From contig NC_018202.1 in NCBI RefSeq assembly GCF_000219625.1, forward strand, positions 248,001 to 312,000: 64,000 bases of DNA. Reading direction: 5' to 3'. The notes beneath the pieces were generated by a model, which did not search any database, had not been told where the DNA came from, and worked only from the letters and a program-made list of their open reading frames with translations. Below, piece by piece: positions 20,320-33,152 of the stretch (the first letter of the stretch is position 1; every line of letters begins with the position of its first letter). The position numbers were made by a program, and so were the translations under genes. Origin of the DNA: Zymoseptoria tritici IPO323 (taxonomy: Eukaryota > Ascomycota > Dothideomycetes > Mycosphaerellales > Mycosphaerellaceae).

Positions 20320-21120
20320 GGAAACAAGGGTTGGGGAGGAGAAGAAGCAGAATCACATCAATGGTATGTGGATACGTGGAGCGGCTGGACTTGGACTTTG
20401 TGTCCGGCTTTTCGCTTCGGATGTAAAAGCCATGGACGACGACTGTGCCAGCACGAACTCCGCGCAGGAAGATGATCCAAGATTCCTCCTTACGGCCGCT
20501 GATTCCGATGACGACCTCCCACCCGTCACGGACCTTTTACGCGACCACCCACGGCTCGATGCATTTGAAGGATGATGGATGTAGACGACGGTCGCAGATT
20601 CCCACTCGAAGTTGACACAGAGTGAAGTCAGGCAGCGTCGAGTTGAGAAAGTTGAGCTGGAGCAGGCACGAGAGGGCATGTTGATGTGTTCTTGAGCTCG
20701 CTTACTGGCGACAGTTCGAGTCACTTCATTTTCCGCTTCGTGGCGGTATTCGGCGCAGCTTACCACTGCAGTACCTGTTCGCATGTATGTTCGGGCACTC
20801 ACTTGGAAAGTTGAGATGAAAGCATGGCAAATCCTCCCTGGTGTGTGCAACCCAGGTCGGCAAACGTTGCGACCCGTGTCGTGGTGCTTTCTCTCCGTCT
20901 GATTGCATTCGTTCAATGGCGGCATCTCGGCATCACATCTCAACCCGCCGACTATCCGGCGATCAACAGAGACTCCTTTCCGCAGCGCTGTTGGCGCGAA
21001 AAGTACATTTCCATGCAATGTAGCAAGTCACAGCTAACAGTGGAAGATATCACTAAACCTAGCACCCGACTCTGATCTGTCGCACAACTTCGCTACGCCT
21101 CCCGAATACAGCCACTCGAT
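20320..21120. other. No confident gene
   Basis: Plus 20353-20575 and minus 20353-21018 frames overlap, with no start or splice evidence favouring either. Confidence 0.3.
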
Positions 21121-21422
21121 ATGGCTCACTGCATCGCCTCCACCCTCGCCGATAAGGAGATAAACCTGCAGTCCGCACAACGAAACGACCTGAAGTTCTC
21201 AGCCGGCAGAGAAGAAGGCAAGGCTGTCGATGCCAAACAGCACAAGCAAGTGCTCGAGCAGACCGGAGACAAAAAGAACCGCCCGGAACGTACGTCGCCC
21301 TTCATATGCGATCTCTGCCCGGCCAATTGAAGCTCGCAGGGTCCAAGCAAAGGCAGACCAACAAGCAGAACAACAACAACAATGCCAGGACGACTACCGT
21401 CTTCACTTCAGGAACTTCGTAA
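21121..21422 (+). CDS. Small hydrophilic protein, two-exon model
   Basis: Join 21121..21289 and 21340..21422, 83 residues. ATG at 21121. The proposed 50-bp intron has GTACGT and ends CTCGCAG; the splice is in phase and the second exon ends at TAA. Unspliced, the ORF ends at 21330 (69 residues). The product is Lys/Gln/Asn-rich with a poly-Asn run, probably disordered or a short helix. No family recognised. Confidence 0.35.
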
Positions 21423-22106
21423 AGCACGCGGACAGGTCGAACACGAAGAAGCCCGCGAGAAGCGCGAGCGTTCCGGTATAGTGCCGACGAGGAACTCCGC
21501 CAGACCTTTCGTCAAGCCCGAAGGGCGCATGCCAGCATTATGTTGATTGCAAGACCCGCTTTGTATACCTAAGGACATTCCTCGCAGGCTTGCTCCACAC
21601 AGGATGCGGTGAGCTTGTGAGACATTTTTATCATACTTTGCTCTACAACCACTATACCCAGATTCCTCCACATTGCAGACTCGAATTTGCAGTAACCTCT
21701 CGCCGCGGTCACAAGCAAATATGCAAGTGATGCGTCTGGACAACGACTCGCGAGCGTCTCTTACACATCGAATTAGTGGAAGAGCTCGCACAACCGCTCG
21801 AACCGCCCAGCCCGAAATCCTTTTGCAATTGTTCAACAGCAGTCGTTCGACCTGCACAGGCCGGTGTCAATGCCCGCCTCCTCTTCCAACCTTTCGGCGC
21901 TCCCGCTTTATGTTCTTCTTGAAGAATGCTGCATGACTTACGTCGTCTTGCGCAGATTTGGTCCCAATGTACGAAGCAGGCGTGGTGCGTCTCCCCGAAT
22001 ACGCACGTTTACGACTTCTTCCAAACCAAGTCCATAACGACAGGCGCATTCTGACCGGGGTTGGACGTCAATTGAAACTTTTTCTCCGCCTATTCTGCCC
22101 CATGTC
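21423..22106. other. No confident gene
   Basis: Short competing frames only. Confidence 0.3.
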
Positions 22107-23317
22107 GTGAAATCGTTGCACAAGACTCCATTACACAACTTACATTCTGGAGAATGGCAGAATCCCAGATCTCGTTGCGACTGCACGACCAATCTCTCTC
22201 CACACGCCGACGCCAATCTCAGGTACGAACGAAGTTGCTACCAGGTCGGACTGATCGCAAAAGACGAGGACATATATCGCTTACGACTCGAAGTTCTCCT
22301 CCTGCGAAAAAAGAACGATACTATTCTCGAAATGCTAGGAGAGGCTCTTCAATCCCTAGCACGGTCTCTGCAATCGCTAGCATAGGCACTGAGGCCTAGA
22401 CGCCGTGCAGCCCGAGCTGTTTATCGACTGTCTAAAGGGAGAACCGGCGAGAGAAGCTTTACGAAAATGGCCCATGCCAGTCATGTCAAAGGATCGACAT
22501 CGATGGACGCTAGCGAAGGATCGGATGAGTTGGCGTAGCTCCTGCGGCGGTTTTTCAGTGCCGCCAATGACCGGCAATCTTGATCTAATTGTCGAACCTG
22601 GATTTTGATCAACTCTTCACCCAACTAGCAGCGCCATCGCCCCTTTCGAGCCCGATAGCAGTCGCACAGTATTCACCGGCCACAGCAATAACACGAACCT
22701 CCCGCAGTAACATCGCACCGCACAACCGTCCAGGTATCTTCAAGGTCCGGACGGACCCGGAGAGCTTGCTATCGGCGTTGCATTCTTGCAGCCAATTTGT
22801 GATGACAGCTTTCTCAGTCTTCCATACGCGCTCCGAACAACGCCCTCTCCACTAGAGGTAGTCCACTCCACCCGCTGCAGCCCACTCGAAACACATCTCC
22901 CGCACGACAACATTGAGGGAGCAGCCCAAGGACTCGAGATTAAAGTCACAGTCGAAGCGAGCCAGTCGGCCGAGTCAGCAGCAAAGAAGCACACTCAATC
23001 TTCCGCTATCCTCCGAACTGGCCATGTTATGTACTGTTCCCTCTGTGGTCAGCCTGTGGAACAAAATGGATGCCTCACTCTGTCACTCCCGGCGATTCCC
23101 CCACGCGGACATTGTTCTCTACTGTCAACGCTGTATCGATCAAAGCGATGTCCAGCCTCCGAAACGACGTCGACCTGCTCACTTCGAGCTCAACAGCCAG
23201 GAGACCGAGCCGAAGGAGGTTTCGCCACCGCCAATCGTGGACGAGGACTTGCTTCCGACCGTCAATCTGGTGACGAGAAGGAAGCGGAAAGATAGCGCAT
23301 CAAAGGTTGATATATGA
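22107..23317 (+). pseudogene. Gene remnant: leucine-rich helix, then zinc-ribbon-like Cys pairs
   Basis: Frame 22107-22385 encodes a helix with zipper-like spacing (YRLRLEVLLLRKKNDTILEML). Frame 22589-22852 continues protein-like, then frame 22786-23080 ends with CSLCG, and one base later the reading resumes in frame 22913-23317 with CHSRR followed by YCQRC, so a C-x2-C ... C-x2-C pair is split by a frameshift near 23085. The last part is Lys/Glu/Pro-rich with a basic TRRKRK motif. At least three frame changes argue for a pseudogene, though some could be introns. Family not identified. Confidence 0.45.
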
Positions 23318-25723
23318 AGGTCATTAATACACGCTCAATCTAGGGTAAAGCTTGCTAGGGATGTGGCGCCTCCAATGCTCCGAGCTGAGCACCCAGTCGG
23401 GACGACTTCACATCTAGTCGTAAGCCTGCTGCGGGTCAACATGGGCGGGAAGTAGAGGAAAACTTAAGCACGAATAAGAAGGGTTCGAAAGTGAAGTCTT
23501 TTAATGTGGACATGGTACCTACATCGCTAGCCAGGAGGGCATCAGGTGTGAATGTGTCGCCTAGAAAGGCCGAGCGTGAAGGCGGTATGAGGGACGCATT
23601 TGATCTTCTACACGGGCGCGATGAGGCAAATTACCAGACCGTGAGGTTGTTAGCCAGATGAGCTGGCTTCTCCCACGAACATCGTCCTGATCGTGCTTTA
23701 ACTACCCGTCACGTTCTCGCTCTGGCTCTTAGACCGGCCGTCATTTGGTTCCTAGTATGACAGTCATGTAGATGCAGAAGATGCGCACGGCACTGCTCAC
23801 GGCTGAGACCGTTATTACTTAGGAGCACAGGGTCGGTTCCATAAGACCTGCTACAAATCAGCTTGGATACTTAGTCCTCGATGCTCTACACCCTCTTCCG
23901 ACTTAGTCAACCCATTCCTTAGCCGGAATCATTCGCTGTGTGGCTCGTGCTGTTCGAGATCTCGCCTCTCCTGCCCTGCCTGCCACTAAATGAGCCCTAC
24001 ATGAGATGGTGATGTTACCAAATGATCCACTTCCGCATTGTTGACCTCGCGAACTCCGGACATCCCAACGATCTTCACCCCACACGTTTCTGAGTCCGAA
24101 CGTTGTCTGCCAGCCTCGCATTAGCCAAACATCTCCTCAAACAGCACCGGCTGTGCGGGCGAGTCCGAATAAAGCCTGGACGCATCCGGTGCACAACACA
24201 GCGACACCTAAGTTGGCAGCGAGTCGACGAACGGCTATAAGCCTGATCGTGGCCCGAGTCGACCATGCTGTGGTGCACAACGTCGCTGCAAATCCTTACG
24301 GAGCAGGTAAGGAAACCACACAGACACTTACTCGGTGCGTGGTCGGTACAAGGTGAGTTAACTGGGGTCTCCGAGTTTTTCGTCTCGAAGCTATCGATGA
24401 TCTAGAAGCAAGAGATATCTCCGATTGGGGAACTTCGGAAGGCAAGGGACCTTATAGGATGCAAAGTTTGCGGTAGATGTTAGTAATGACCGTTGCTATT
24501 ACTGTCGGCACGCCCTTAACACTCCTCTCCTCTGCGTCGGAAATGACCAAGCCGCTCGACGCCTTCTCTTGTGCGATTCCCCGCCGTTTGGTGTCAGGCG
24601 TGCAAGCAAGGCAAATTGTTTTCTCCCTCGTACATCCGAAAGTGGTCTCCGACGTCCTTTTATCTGTCCAACGAAAGAATCTCGTTTTCCTCTGCATGAC
24701 TGGTGCAGACCTCGGAGCCGAAGGCACTCATGGCGCCAGATCTCCGTCTGTTCGTTACTCGTTCGTCCCTCCACCCCCCGGCATTTTAGAGGCAAGGCGG
24801 GCATTTTGTCCTCCCTGCCGCTTCTTACAGCTCGATCGAGGTGAATGGAACTCATGCAACCCGGCTTCCCACAGTCCTTCATCTGGTGCTATGCGCTGTT
24901 CTCGCCCATAAGAAAGAACTTCGGATGGAATTGAATGGCTGGTCGATCTGCATCTCGGCGTTCTCTAGCGCGTGAACTAGTTCTAACGACCCCAGTGGTT
25001 CCTCAACTCACCGGGGTGGAAAATCGCGATGACCTCGCATGAGGCCAGATCTCGGACATCTTCCACACTGCTTGGTCTATGACTCCGAATTATCCACAGA
25101 AAGTCCGCGCGCTTACAGTAAAGCCATGCAATTAGACGAATGCCTGGTATAAAGAGAATCTTGCGATATCGACGGTGCATTGCCTACGTAGCAGGGACGA
25201 TGATTGCGATTCTCGTTGAACACCTCGCGATGGGCATCCGTTGGTCGGCGATGTTATTGTTGTTGGCAAGGTCATGGACCAGGAACATGTCCACCAAAGA
25301 CCGTAGCGTAGTACGCAGCTGCAGCAGGGAGCATTGCGAAGAGGAACACTGCGAGTAGCTGGGTAAATGTCAGTTGCTGTGTTCTCCGCGCTCGCCTCGA
25401 CGATTAAGTTCTTGACATTCCATTCGTCTCCACGGAGTTTATAAGCTATCCCTCCGCTAATCAACCTGCATGTTCCTCAATCCTACTTTCGTGGCCAGGA
25501 TCTCACGCATTTGTCGGTACTGACATACAGTAGGCCCTCCCACCAACCCACTAAACCCGACTACCTTTGATCGCAAATCCGCCTCCTAGCTCCAGCCCTC
25601 ATACTGAACTACAAGTCTCAAACCGGAGATTGTCGTGCGTAAGAGTCAGGATCTTGAAACTTTGCGCCGGATTGCTTATAGCAAGCTCGAGATTCTGCCA
25701 GATAGTCCGTCGGTTGACATGAT
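23318..25723. other. Long stretch without a confident gene
   Basis: The longest open frame is 24477-24911 (plus, 144 codons), overlapped by two minus frames of similar length, with no splice support. No repeats noticed. I regard the stretch as non-coding or fully decayed. Confidence 0.35.
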
Positions 25724-26047
25724 ATGAAGTTAGCAGGCGGCCTCGTTTTCGCGGCCTCGCTCTTGTGTGCAATGCGCAGAGCTGTGCCGTCTATCGCAAG
25801 CCAGCTCGCGGTCTTACGCACGAGACTAGACATTTTCCACAGCTCCGCGAGCATTCTCCGTCTGTGTGGCATCCATCTTCTTGGCAGCTCTCTCGGCTTA
25901 CCGCATACTCCTCGAAAATGCCTGGCACCTTCTTGTACTTCTCCTTCTCGTGAATCGTCCTGGATAGGTACCTACATCGTGGCGTGCTTGCCCATCGCCT
26001 TGATCTCGGTGTTTTGCTGCTCCTTTGCTAGGTCTGGTTCTCGATGA
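25724..26047 (+). CDS. Possible small secreted or membrane protein, 107 residues
   Basis: ATG at 25724 opens a signal-peptide-like start (MKLAGGLVFAASLLCA). A second hydrophobic segment (IVACLPIALISVFCCSF) lies near the C-terminus. Six Cys in all. No homologue recognised. A minus-strand ATG frame (25872-25618) competes over the same DNA, so confidence is low. Confidence 0.3.
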   Translation: MKLAGGLVFAASLLCAMRRAVPSIASQLAVLRTRLDIFHSSASILRLCGIHLLGSSLGLPHTPRKCLAPSCTSPSRESSWIGTYIVACLPIALISVFCCSFARSGSR

Positions 26048-26149
26048 TCGTAACTGCTTAACAAGGACGCCCACTTGTCTCGGTGCTGACGGTGCGAGAT
26101 TGATCAATGCGCACCTTTTGAGCCTCGTGTTTGCAAACCTCTCACACGA

Positions 26150-27100
26150 TAGCGCAATTGCTCGGCGATGGCAGTGATCTCGTGTTTGGTAGTAGTGTTC
26201 AATTCCGCACAACCTTGTTACGCGAGTCGACTCGCGATCTCAGCTTACAGCTTCTGCATCTCGTCAAGAAAAATATCCGTGCTTGCGTTTGACAAGCGTT
26301 TGAGTCCGTACACCCATGGTGTTAGTGATGGTGTCGGTCATTGTGGCGGCATGTGGCTGTATGAGAGACGTAAGTGTGCAGATTGGAGATGAATGAGTGA
26401 TGCGGAATCGACGAAGGTGATCTCGTGCTTAGTGGTAGTATTCGATCGTAGCTTCTCGTCCTGCTGAGGAAGTATCCGTGCTCGCACTCGAATCGGTGCG
26501 CGGGGGACAGCGATGTGGGTGAGGAAAGACATCCAGCAAGAAAGTAAGATAAAGTGCAGAATTCCCAGTTCTCGATGAACTCCATCTCGACCCGCTTCAC
26601 GATGACCTTGCGTTCGTCTGGGTGCTATCAAACTGAACCCAAGTCATAGCTTCATTGTGTCGTCGGCTTCAGCGGTATCGCCATGTTCTGAATGAGCGTA
26701 CGCACTTGGTTGGCGTGTGCCGCGATATGGCGTTGTGTTGTGTGCGATCCGACAGTCTTTGTTTCGGAATCAATAGCCTTGTGGCTGGGGTTGACTCGAG
26801 CGATCTCCGTTTAGCTTCTGCATAGAATGAGAGCAACGACAAGCTTGCGCCAATCCTGGCGACTCGTACATGGAGAAGCGGAGTTGGAGGCATCCAAGTG
26901 CCCAAGGGCGCTCTGAGCCGGTGCGTCCCGAGGATTGATGTTGCAGAGCTCGTGCTTGATGTTCAGAGGATGAGGCGCTGGAAGGCGAGTTGCAGTTGAT
27001 GTACATAGTTCGGGATTGGCGTGTCGTGGACATGGAGGTCTTCCTGCGGGTTCGAGGGTGCTAGGACGGCTTCTTGGACTGTAATGTGTGGATGAGAACA
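26150..27100 (-). pseudogene. Degenerate tandem repeats of a coiled-coil coding unit
   Basis: On the minus strand the phrase TTTKHEIT occurs at about 26190 and 26435, a KHEL variant at about 26965, and ARIF/ARIL plus MQKL-like words precede them. Spacing is about 245 bp, then about twice that. Some units carry in-frame TAA codons (for example after MQKL near 26230). This looks like an old tandemly repeated coiled-coil gene that has decayed. Confidence 0.35.
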
Positions 27101-28520
27101 GACATCGACGACATTCCGAGTGCATTCAGAACAGCTTTGAGGCAGTCTGCGTATCGTCACCGGCTGATCACGATTTCCGGCTCTCCCACATTTGATGCGA
27201 CTCAGCCAGTCCTCGGTATCCTTTTCATTCCGGTCTTCATCGATTGTCGATGATCGCGAGGTATGCTTCACGCAGACGCTGGATACAAGCCAATTGCTCG
27301 ACTCTCATAGCATCGAGTCGACTGAATGAGATCACCCTCTGCGCGACTGCGCCACGTGCGAGCTGAGCGTTGGCTTGAAGAATGATAGCTGGTCTTTCGC
27401 TGAGGCAGCGCGTGGAGATTCCTTTGTCTCAGCGTCGGGAAAGCGCCCTTCCCCTATGAAGATTCACAAACGACCTTCAGCTTGTTGGGACATCATGACT
27501 TGTCAGCCAGTCCAAGAACATGTCCGCACGTTCGCGGCGTTTGCGGCGCAGCGGTCAAGGTTCCCTTTGCGACTCATCTCCTTTCTCTCAAGCCTCCACT
27601 TTGCAACCCCTGTTTCGGCGAGCTCTCATTCCCTCGCGTACCCATGAACATGTCCAAGGCACTGAAATCCTAGCATCATCCACCGGAAACCAGAAAGTGC
27701 TCGCAAGAACGGCCTCAATGCAGCGAATATCCCATGCCTCGTGGCCGTCTCCTGATCCAACCTTGAACGCCTGGTATTCAGCCCCGTTCGACCTCATACC
27801 TTCTCCTTTCTGAGCGCTGCCCAAGTCCTGCCCCAAGCTTCCGAAGCTATCTGCGTGTCCCTCGACTTCGCAACAGCTGTCACGATGGCAGCCCAAGTTC
27901 TACGCGTACCTACCGGTCGCAAGCAAGGTCGAAGGCGGTACCCGGTTGGCGATGGCAAGGTGAAAGTCGGACGGTGGAAGTGGGGAGGACGGAGACGTAG
28001 CGTTGGGTAGCGGGGTGAAGAGTGTAGTGGTAAGATGTGGGAACTCGGTGGCCAATGCGATATCGTTGGCGTTTGAGGTTCCGTGACGAAAGGTCCGAAG
28101 AAAAGGTTCGGAAACTCACGACTAGAGAGTTCGTGGAACCTAAGGTATACGGTCAGTCTTCTTCGCCAGAGCCTCGGTCTGCTCAGTCAGCTTCACGTTT
28201 GCTGCACCCTCAACTCATTGCCCACCTCCACGAGTCCGAGCAGATTTTCCGTCAGAGACTCGAGTCCACACTGTCCCGCCTGCGCCTCCCGTCGCCCTTC
28301 AGCTCCGAGCATCTTCCAGGAGTTGCGAGCTGTCAACCTCGACGACAGTGCATCCGATGGCGCCAGCAGAGTGGAGCATGTACGGCATGCTGGCGTCGTT
28401 CGCGGGGGAGGCAGCAGTGAGCATACCCAGCTGACGGCTGCGGTTGAGATGTCGGCTCGTAGGTGAGCGGCTGGCTCGGATGGCGATCGAGACTACGGCC
28501 TCGTTGACGAAGGAAGGGCC
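27101..28520. other. No confident gene
   Basis: Overlapping frames on both strands (27375-27813 plus, 27588-27896 minus, 28037-28466 plus), none anchored by splice sites or a recognised domain. Confidence 0.3.
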
Positions 28521-28531
28521 TTGAGGACGAG

Positions 28532-29061
28532 TTGTCGTTTGATGAAACTGATGATTCGGATTCGGAATCGGATTCGGAATCGGGATTGGCATGTTCCGGG
28601 GCGCTTTACGAAGCCGAAGCCTCGTTCCCCAATGGCCGACATTCCTCACCCATATCTCGCAAGCACTCACTCACAATACGAGAAGAGGAGTTGTATCAAT
28701 GCGCGTGTTATTGTCCGAACCCAGCCACATTCCACGAGCGATCCCAGACGGCAGCACACTCCGGTTGAAGCGACAACGACCAAGCATTTCCCGCCGAATT
28801 GGAATCGACCGGAGTCCTTCAAGTCGGTTATTGCCAACGCATTGATGCTGCGTGTATACTCTCCGACTTGACTGGGAGCAGCATACTCGACTGCTAGAAC
28901 TAGAGAGTACAGACGCCCGGATGGATCGCTACCTTAGGTATGGAATGCATGGTTGCCACCAACCCGCGACAGTGCTGCACATTCATGCTGACTTCCATCT
29001 TCCGTCCCGACGCTTCGGAATCGGGGCACGCTTTCTCATGCGTTTCATTTGCCGCGCGTGA
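28532..29061 (+). pseudogene. Coding-like remnant with acidic hexanucleotide repeat
   Basis: Frame 28532-28768 begins with a SDSESDSES run encoded by a GATTCG/GAATCG repeat (about 28554-28588). Reading continues protein-like in frame 28521-28868 and then 28852-29061. Three frames, no convincing introns. No family recognised. Confidence 0.25.
28554..28588. repeat. GATTCG/GAATCG hexanucleotide repeat
   Basis: About six imperfect hexamers alternating GATTCG and GAATCG. Confidence 0.85.
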
Positions 29062-29109
29062 CTGACACGAGATTGAACGATCCGGTTCACGTGGACGATA
29101 TAAACTTAC

Positions 29110-29197
29110 GAAGCCCTTCCCCTCCGCCAAACTCTGTCCTCTCTCTCCCTCTCTCCAGACCCACTTCAACGTCTCCCCTCTTCTTATTCGCTCTATC
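29110..29197 (+). promoter_or_regulatory. Pyrimidine-rich leader
   Basis: CT-rich tract (TCTCTCCCTCTCTCC and similar) directly before the ATG at 29198. This is common around transcription starts of filamentous fungal genes and supports the gene start. Confidence 0.5.
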
Positions 29198-29880
29198 ATG
29201 TCCGACGTACGCGCCGCGCGACTCGAGCTATGGAAACTCTTCGACCAAAGCCTACAGAGTTCTCTAGCGAGCCAGAGCCCACCATCAGTCTTCCACGTCG
29301 CCCGGGCCATCCGCCGATACGACGTGCTCGACGCGAGCAAAAACGCGGTTCGTCGCTGGTTCTCGCACCGATACGCTGTGCTGTTCGAACAGTACACGGG
29401 CCTCGACGTGCGACGAGAGTTCTTCGCGGCGCGATCGGCCAAGGAGCAGTGTGAGGGTTGGCGCCTGGGGGCGGATGCGCTGCGGGTGTGGGTTGAGCAG
29501 TGGATGCCGGCGGTGGAAAAGGTGTCGTGTCCAGCTCCCTCCCTCCTTTAAGTGGGTAGACGTAGGGGCTTGCGATTGTCCTTTGCTGATCTTTTTGCTT
29601 GTCGTAGGAGGATGTGGTTGCCTGCGGGTACGAGGAGTGGATGACGGCGGTCGCGATGACGGCTGAGATGGCGGACAAACATGTCTCGGAGGCGGAGAAC
29701 GATGCCGCGACGCTGATCCGGGTCACGATGCTTCTGGCCAGGAAGCGATGTGGTTTGGGAAGCACCAAGGCGATGGTGTGGGAACCTCAACTCCTGGAAG
29801 AGGATCTCGTGCGGGAGGATGAGAAGGACTTTTGCAACAGAATGCCCGGGTTGCTGTTTGGGCTTGCTGCTGGCCGATGA
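29198..29880 (+). CDS. Spliced 198-residue helical protein of unknown function
   Basis: Join 29198..29521 and 29608..29880. ATG follows a CT-rich leader. The 86-bp intron has GTGTCG, a TTTGCTGATC branch region and GTCGTAG, and joins Lys108 to Glu109 in phase. The protein is rich in Ala, Leu, Arg, Glu and Trp, mostly alpha-helical, with no signal peptide or membrane segment. It shows no motif I recognise. Codons end mainly in G or C, as expected for an expressed gene. It is one of the cleanest gene models in the window. Confidence 0.65.
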
Positions 29881-31807
29881 TGACGAGATGCCGATGTTTG
29901 ACTTGTTTGGAAAGCCCAGTGTTGCTGTTTAGGAATGCTAGTGAGTGATGACGAGATGTGGATGTTGCATTTGTTTGAGCTGTTCTGGTGGTACGGATTG
30001 TAATGATATTCAAGATAATGATAATGTGAGCCATTGGGTTTTACGACAGTACTCCTCTCACTTCAGCTCAACGACAACAGCGACCGAACGAGGTCCATCA
30101 CACCTCTTGACCCTCGCGCACTTAAAGCCATGTGTTGGCGGAAGCAAGAGAGGAGGATCCGCTTCACTTGACTTCCCTCCGTTCCCCTCCTCGCCAAGGT
30201 TGATCAGGCCCAAGAAAGGAGGGGAAGGAGGGAGGAAGTGAGGTGGTGGGAAGGCGACGGCGTATAGTGTTCAAGCCATCGCTCACATGAACGTCCTTGT
30301 TTGCTCTGGCAGTGTAGATGGCAGCGTAACGGAAACCGAGCCCCTCGCCGATGCGGGGCTGAGTGGATGACAGAGACGGAAGTCCTCGTTCGTTGAAAGC
30401 CTGGTCAGGTCGAGGGCGAGGCATCGGGTGGAGACGCAGCTGTAGCAAAAGAACGAGGTGAACGGGTCGAGACACGAGAGAGCATCGCTGAATTGTGGGA
30501 GGGTCGAGTTGCGTGCGTGCGAAAGCTTTTGCGAGCTGGAACGGCGAACGTTCGGAACCGATGTGGCCTCCCTGGAGCGAGCAGTGGATGTTTCATACCT
30601 TGGAGTGCGCAAGAGACGGTTGCGAAAGCTGAACTCGGGGTGAGTGTGCGAGTGCGAGGTTGCTTGTTTGGGCGAAGCTGTCCGGAGGCCGACAATAGCT
30701 TGTCAAGGAGGATTTACTATTGCAGAAGTTAGTTGCCTGTCCTTGTCGATCTCGATTGGAGGAGAGGAGGGGCGTGATGTCGTACATACCTGAAAAATGC
30801 ATTGCATAAATGACTGGCCTGCGTCAAGGAGGTGGACGTAGGTACGATGATGATACTTCTTTTTCGCGAAGTGGAATGATGTCGATACCTACTCTTTCCC
30901 GCGGTAAAAAGAAGTTGACAAGGACAAGAGACGTAGGAGAAAAGCAAGCGGCGGGAGAGGCTGGGAATAAATAGTGGTCAGGGTGGGAGTGGGTGCATTG
31001 CTATCAAGGAAGAGGATCAGGGCATGGGGGGACGAGCTCATGGGCACGGCGATGCGGGTGTGTTTCATCCATTCAATGACGGAGGAAATGTTCTGTTCAG
31101 GAAGATCGTTCGCCCAGTGATAGCACTCTGGTTGAGATCAACCACGAGATTGTGCGGGCAAGACGAACCAAAGAAGATGTTAATTCGGGAGCCTGCGGAC
31201 ACGATCCGCGATACCAGTGTTTGATGTCGGACCTCTGAGTGAAGAATAGCCAGAGCTCTCGAGATAGTCCTGCAATTTTCCATGAACCAGTTCGTGACCA
31301 GGTGGGGTTTACCTAGAATCGGACGAACGAAGCAGCCAGTACCTCCGAGCGCCTGAGCAAGCACGCCGGTTCTCTGCGATAGGCTGAGTCAACCAGAACA
31401 TGCAGCAACACGGTAGACTCGATCAAGCCAACAGGAGGGTGACGGGACCGTGGACGAGGAACGCCCGGACTTGGGCGTGGCATTGGTGGGTGATCTGTGA
31501 TACGTCCTCCTTCTTTTCTTGGCCTGGGCCAATATGACCACACGCCTCCACCGCCAAATCCCAGCAGCGCATTCAATCCAAAATGTGCCGTGCTTCTCTC
31601 CAAGCCCACGCCGTCCAACCATGCCGCCCATCCCATGCCGTCCAAACTTATTACTACGAGTGGACAACGACTTCCAAAACCCTTGACGAATCTCTTCCCA
31701 CCCTCCACCTTCGCTCCGACCCGTGACTCGCCTACTTCAAGACCACCCTCGGCGTTACCTTCTAGACCGATACTTTCGCTCAATCGTCAGTGCTCCGTAG
31801 GTGGTGT
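29881..31807. other. No confident gene; one possible exon
   Basis: Plus 30440-30643 could be an exon: it is open and ends at a GTGAGT donor (about 30642), with a TTTACTATTGCAG acceptor 90 bp later, but no start was found. Minus frame 31313-31783 is Gly-rich and unsupported. Confidence 0.3.
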
Positions 31808-32475
31808 TTACGAAGCCTGGGTTATATGCGTAGGTATAGAGCGGAAAACGTGGGAGCGCGGCTGAGATCTGATGGAAGACGTGAAGCCGACGGTATTTGG
31901 GAAGGCTCCTCGGAGTGGTTGGTAAAGCTGCTTGAAGGACAGGATGTTTTCCTCAATGTTTTCGAAACCTGTGCGGGCGAGTGACGATCTTTGGGCAAAG
32001 TTCCGAAGAGTGAGGTCCGCCTGAAGGGACAAAGATATCGTGCCTGGGATAGGTGGATGATGTAAGTGCTGGGCCGGTACATCGATTGACAGGGCGGAGA
32101 CGGGTACAAGACGTCGTGTGCGAATGGAATGGCTTTGAGGCGAGGTCTCATCAAGGAGAAGAGGCTCAGCCCGCTGGAAGTACCACCGATCATGTATGGC
32201 CTGTGGTTGTTGTCGATTTTGAATTCTCGCTGGCCTCCTTCGTCTTCTCAACCTCCGCCTCGCAGCTCGTAGCTTTCTCTCCTTGTTCTACTCCTCCCAA
32301 CTCTCCATTCTCCCTGCGTCCTCCGCGTCCTCGTCGTCTTCCGCCTCATCTTCCACCTCCGCATTCAAGCTTGCCAATTCATCTGCTTGTTCTGCTTCGT
32401 CCTCCTCCCTTTGCCAATTCTCCGATCTCTCATCCTCCTCCCTCGGTGCATGTGCAATCCCAATCTACTCGATTG
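31808..32475 (-). pseudogene. Acidic-basic protein gene with a single TAG
   Basis: One minus-strand frame runs from about 32475 to 31808 with a single internal stop, TAG near 32276, in a GAG TAG AAC context (CAG to TAG would be a CpA transition). Before the stop the protein is Glu/Asp-rich; after it comes a basic stretch (KERKLRAARRRLRRRRR) and a mixed C-terminal part with FENIEENILSFKQLY. No ATG-anchored start was found. No family known. The acidic part is encoded by a low-complexity CTC/TCC tract on the plus strand. Confidence 0.35.
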
Positions 32476-33152
32476 CTGTTCTGTGCTTCAAATCCTTTCA
32501 TGCTCCGACGATATCTCTGTGATCACGCTTCTTGTCATGTGCCCAAAAGGGTGTCCGTGAAAATCCCAGGTGGTCGAAATGCGCGGCGGCATGGCTAATC
32601 TGACCGCTTGGCCGAGCTGAAATTCTCGGGCGTGGTCGTCGGAAATGAGAGAGATTGATCAGGCGAGAAATGTGGCGTGGCGTTGATATCGAGACTGCAG
32701 GACCATGGACGGAGGGAGTGTAGGAGACTTTCCGCGGCTATTCGGTGAGAGCGGCTTCGGCGGTAATAAGATGGAAGAGGGTTTGGCCACGTCCGGATCC
32801 ATCGCTATGCTGACTCCTGGTGAATGATAGGCTGTAGCACAGTCGTCGTCGAACGAAGGCACTCGAATTCATGAGGCGCATCGATGAGACTGCTCGTCCG
32901 CGTCGTTTTGGGATTCGGAGTGGCACGCGGATGGATGTACCAGACGTCTTGCGGCAAGAGATGCAGACACAGAAGCGGCAAAGTCATACCATAACAATAC
33001 AGGCGGGTGACAGTTGAGATGCAGCCGACGTTGTCAAGATACCTCACAGGACCTGAACTTCGACACCGGGTTTGTGGTGCTTCATGCGCGACTTTCCTCT
33101 AGCAAGCCTGTGATCTTGATGACACTACCGTACAGGGTGGAGGTTTTGCTGT
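32476..33152. other. No confident gene
   Basis: Short frames only. Confidence 0.3.
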
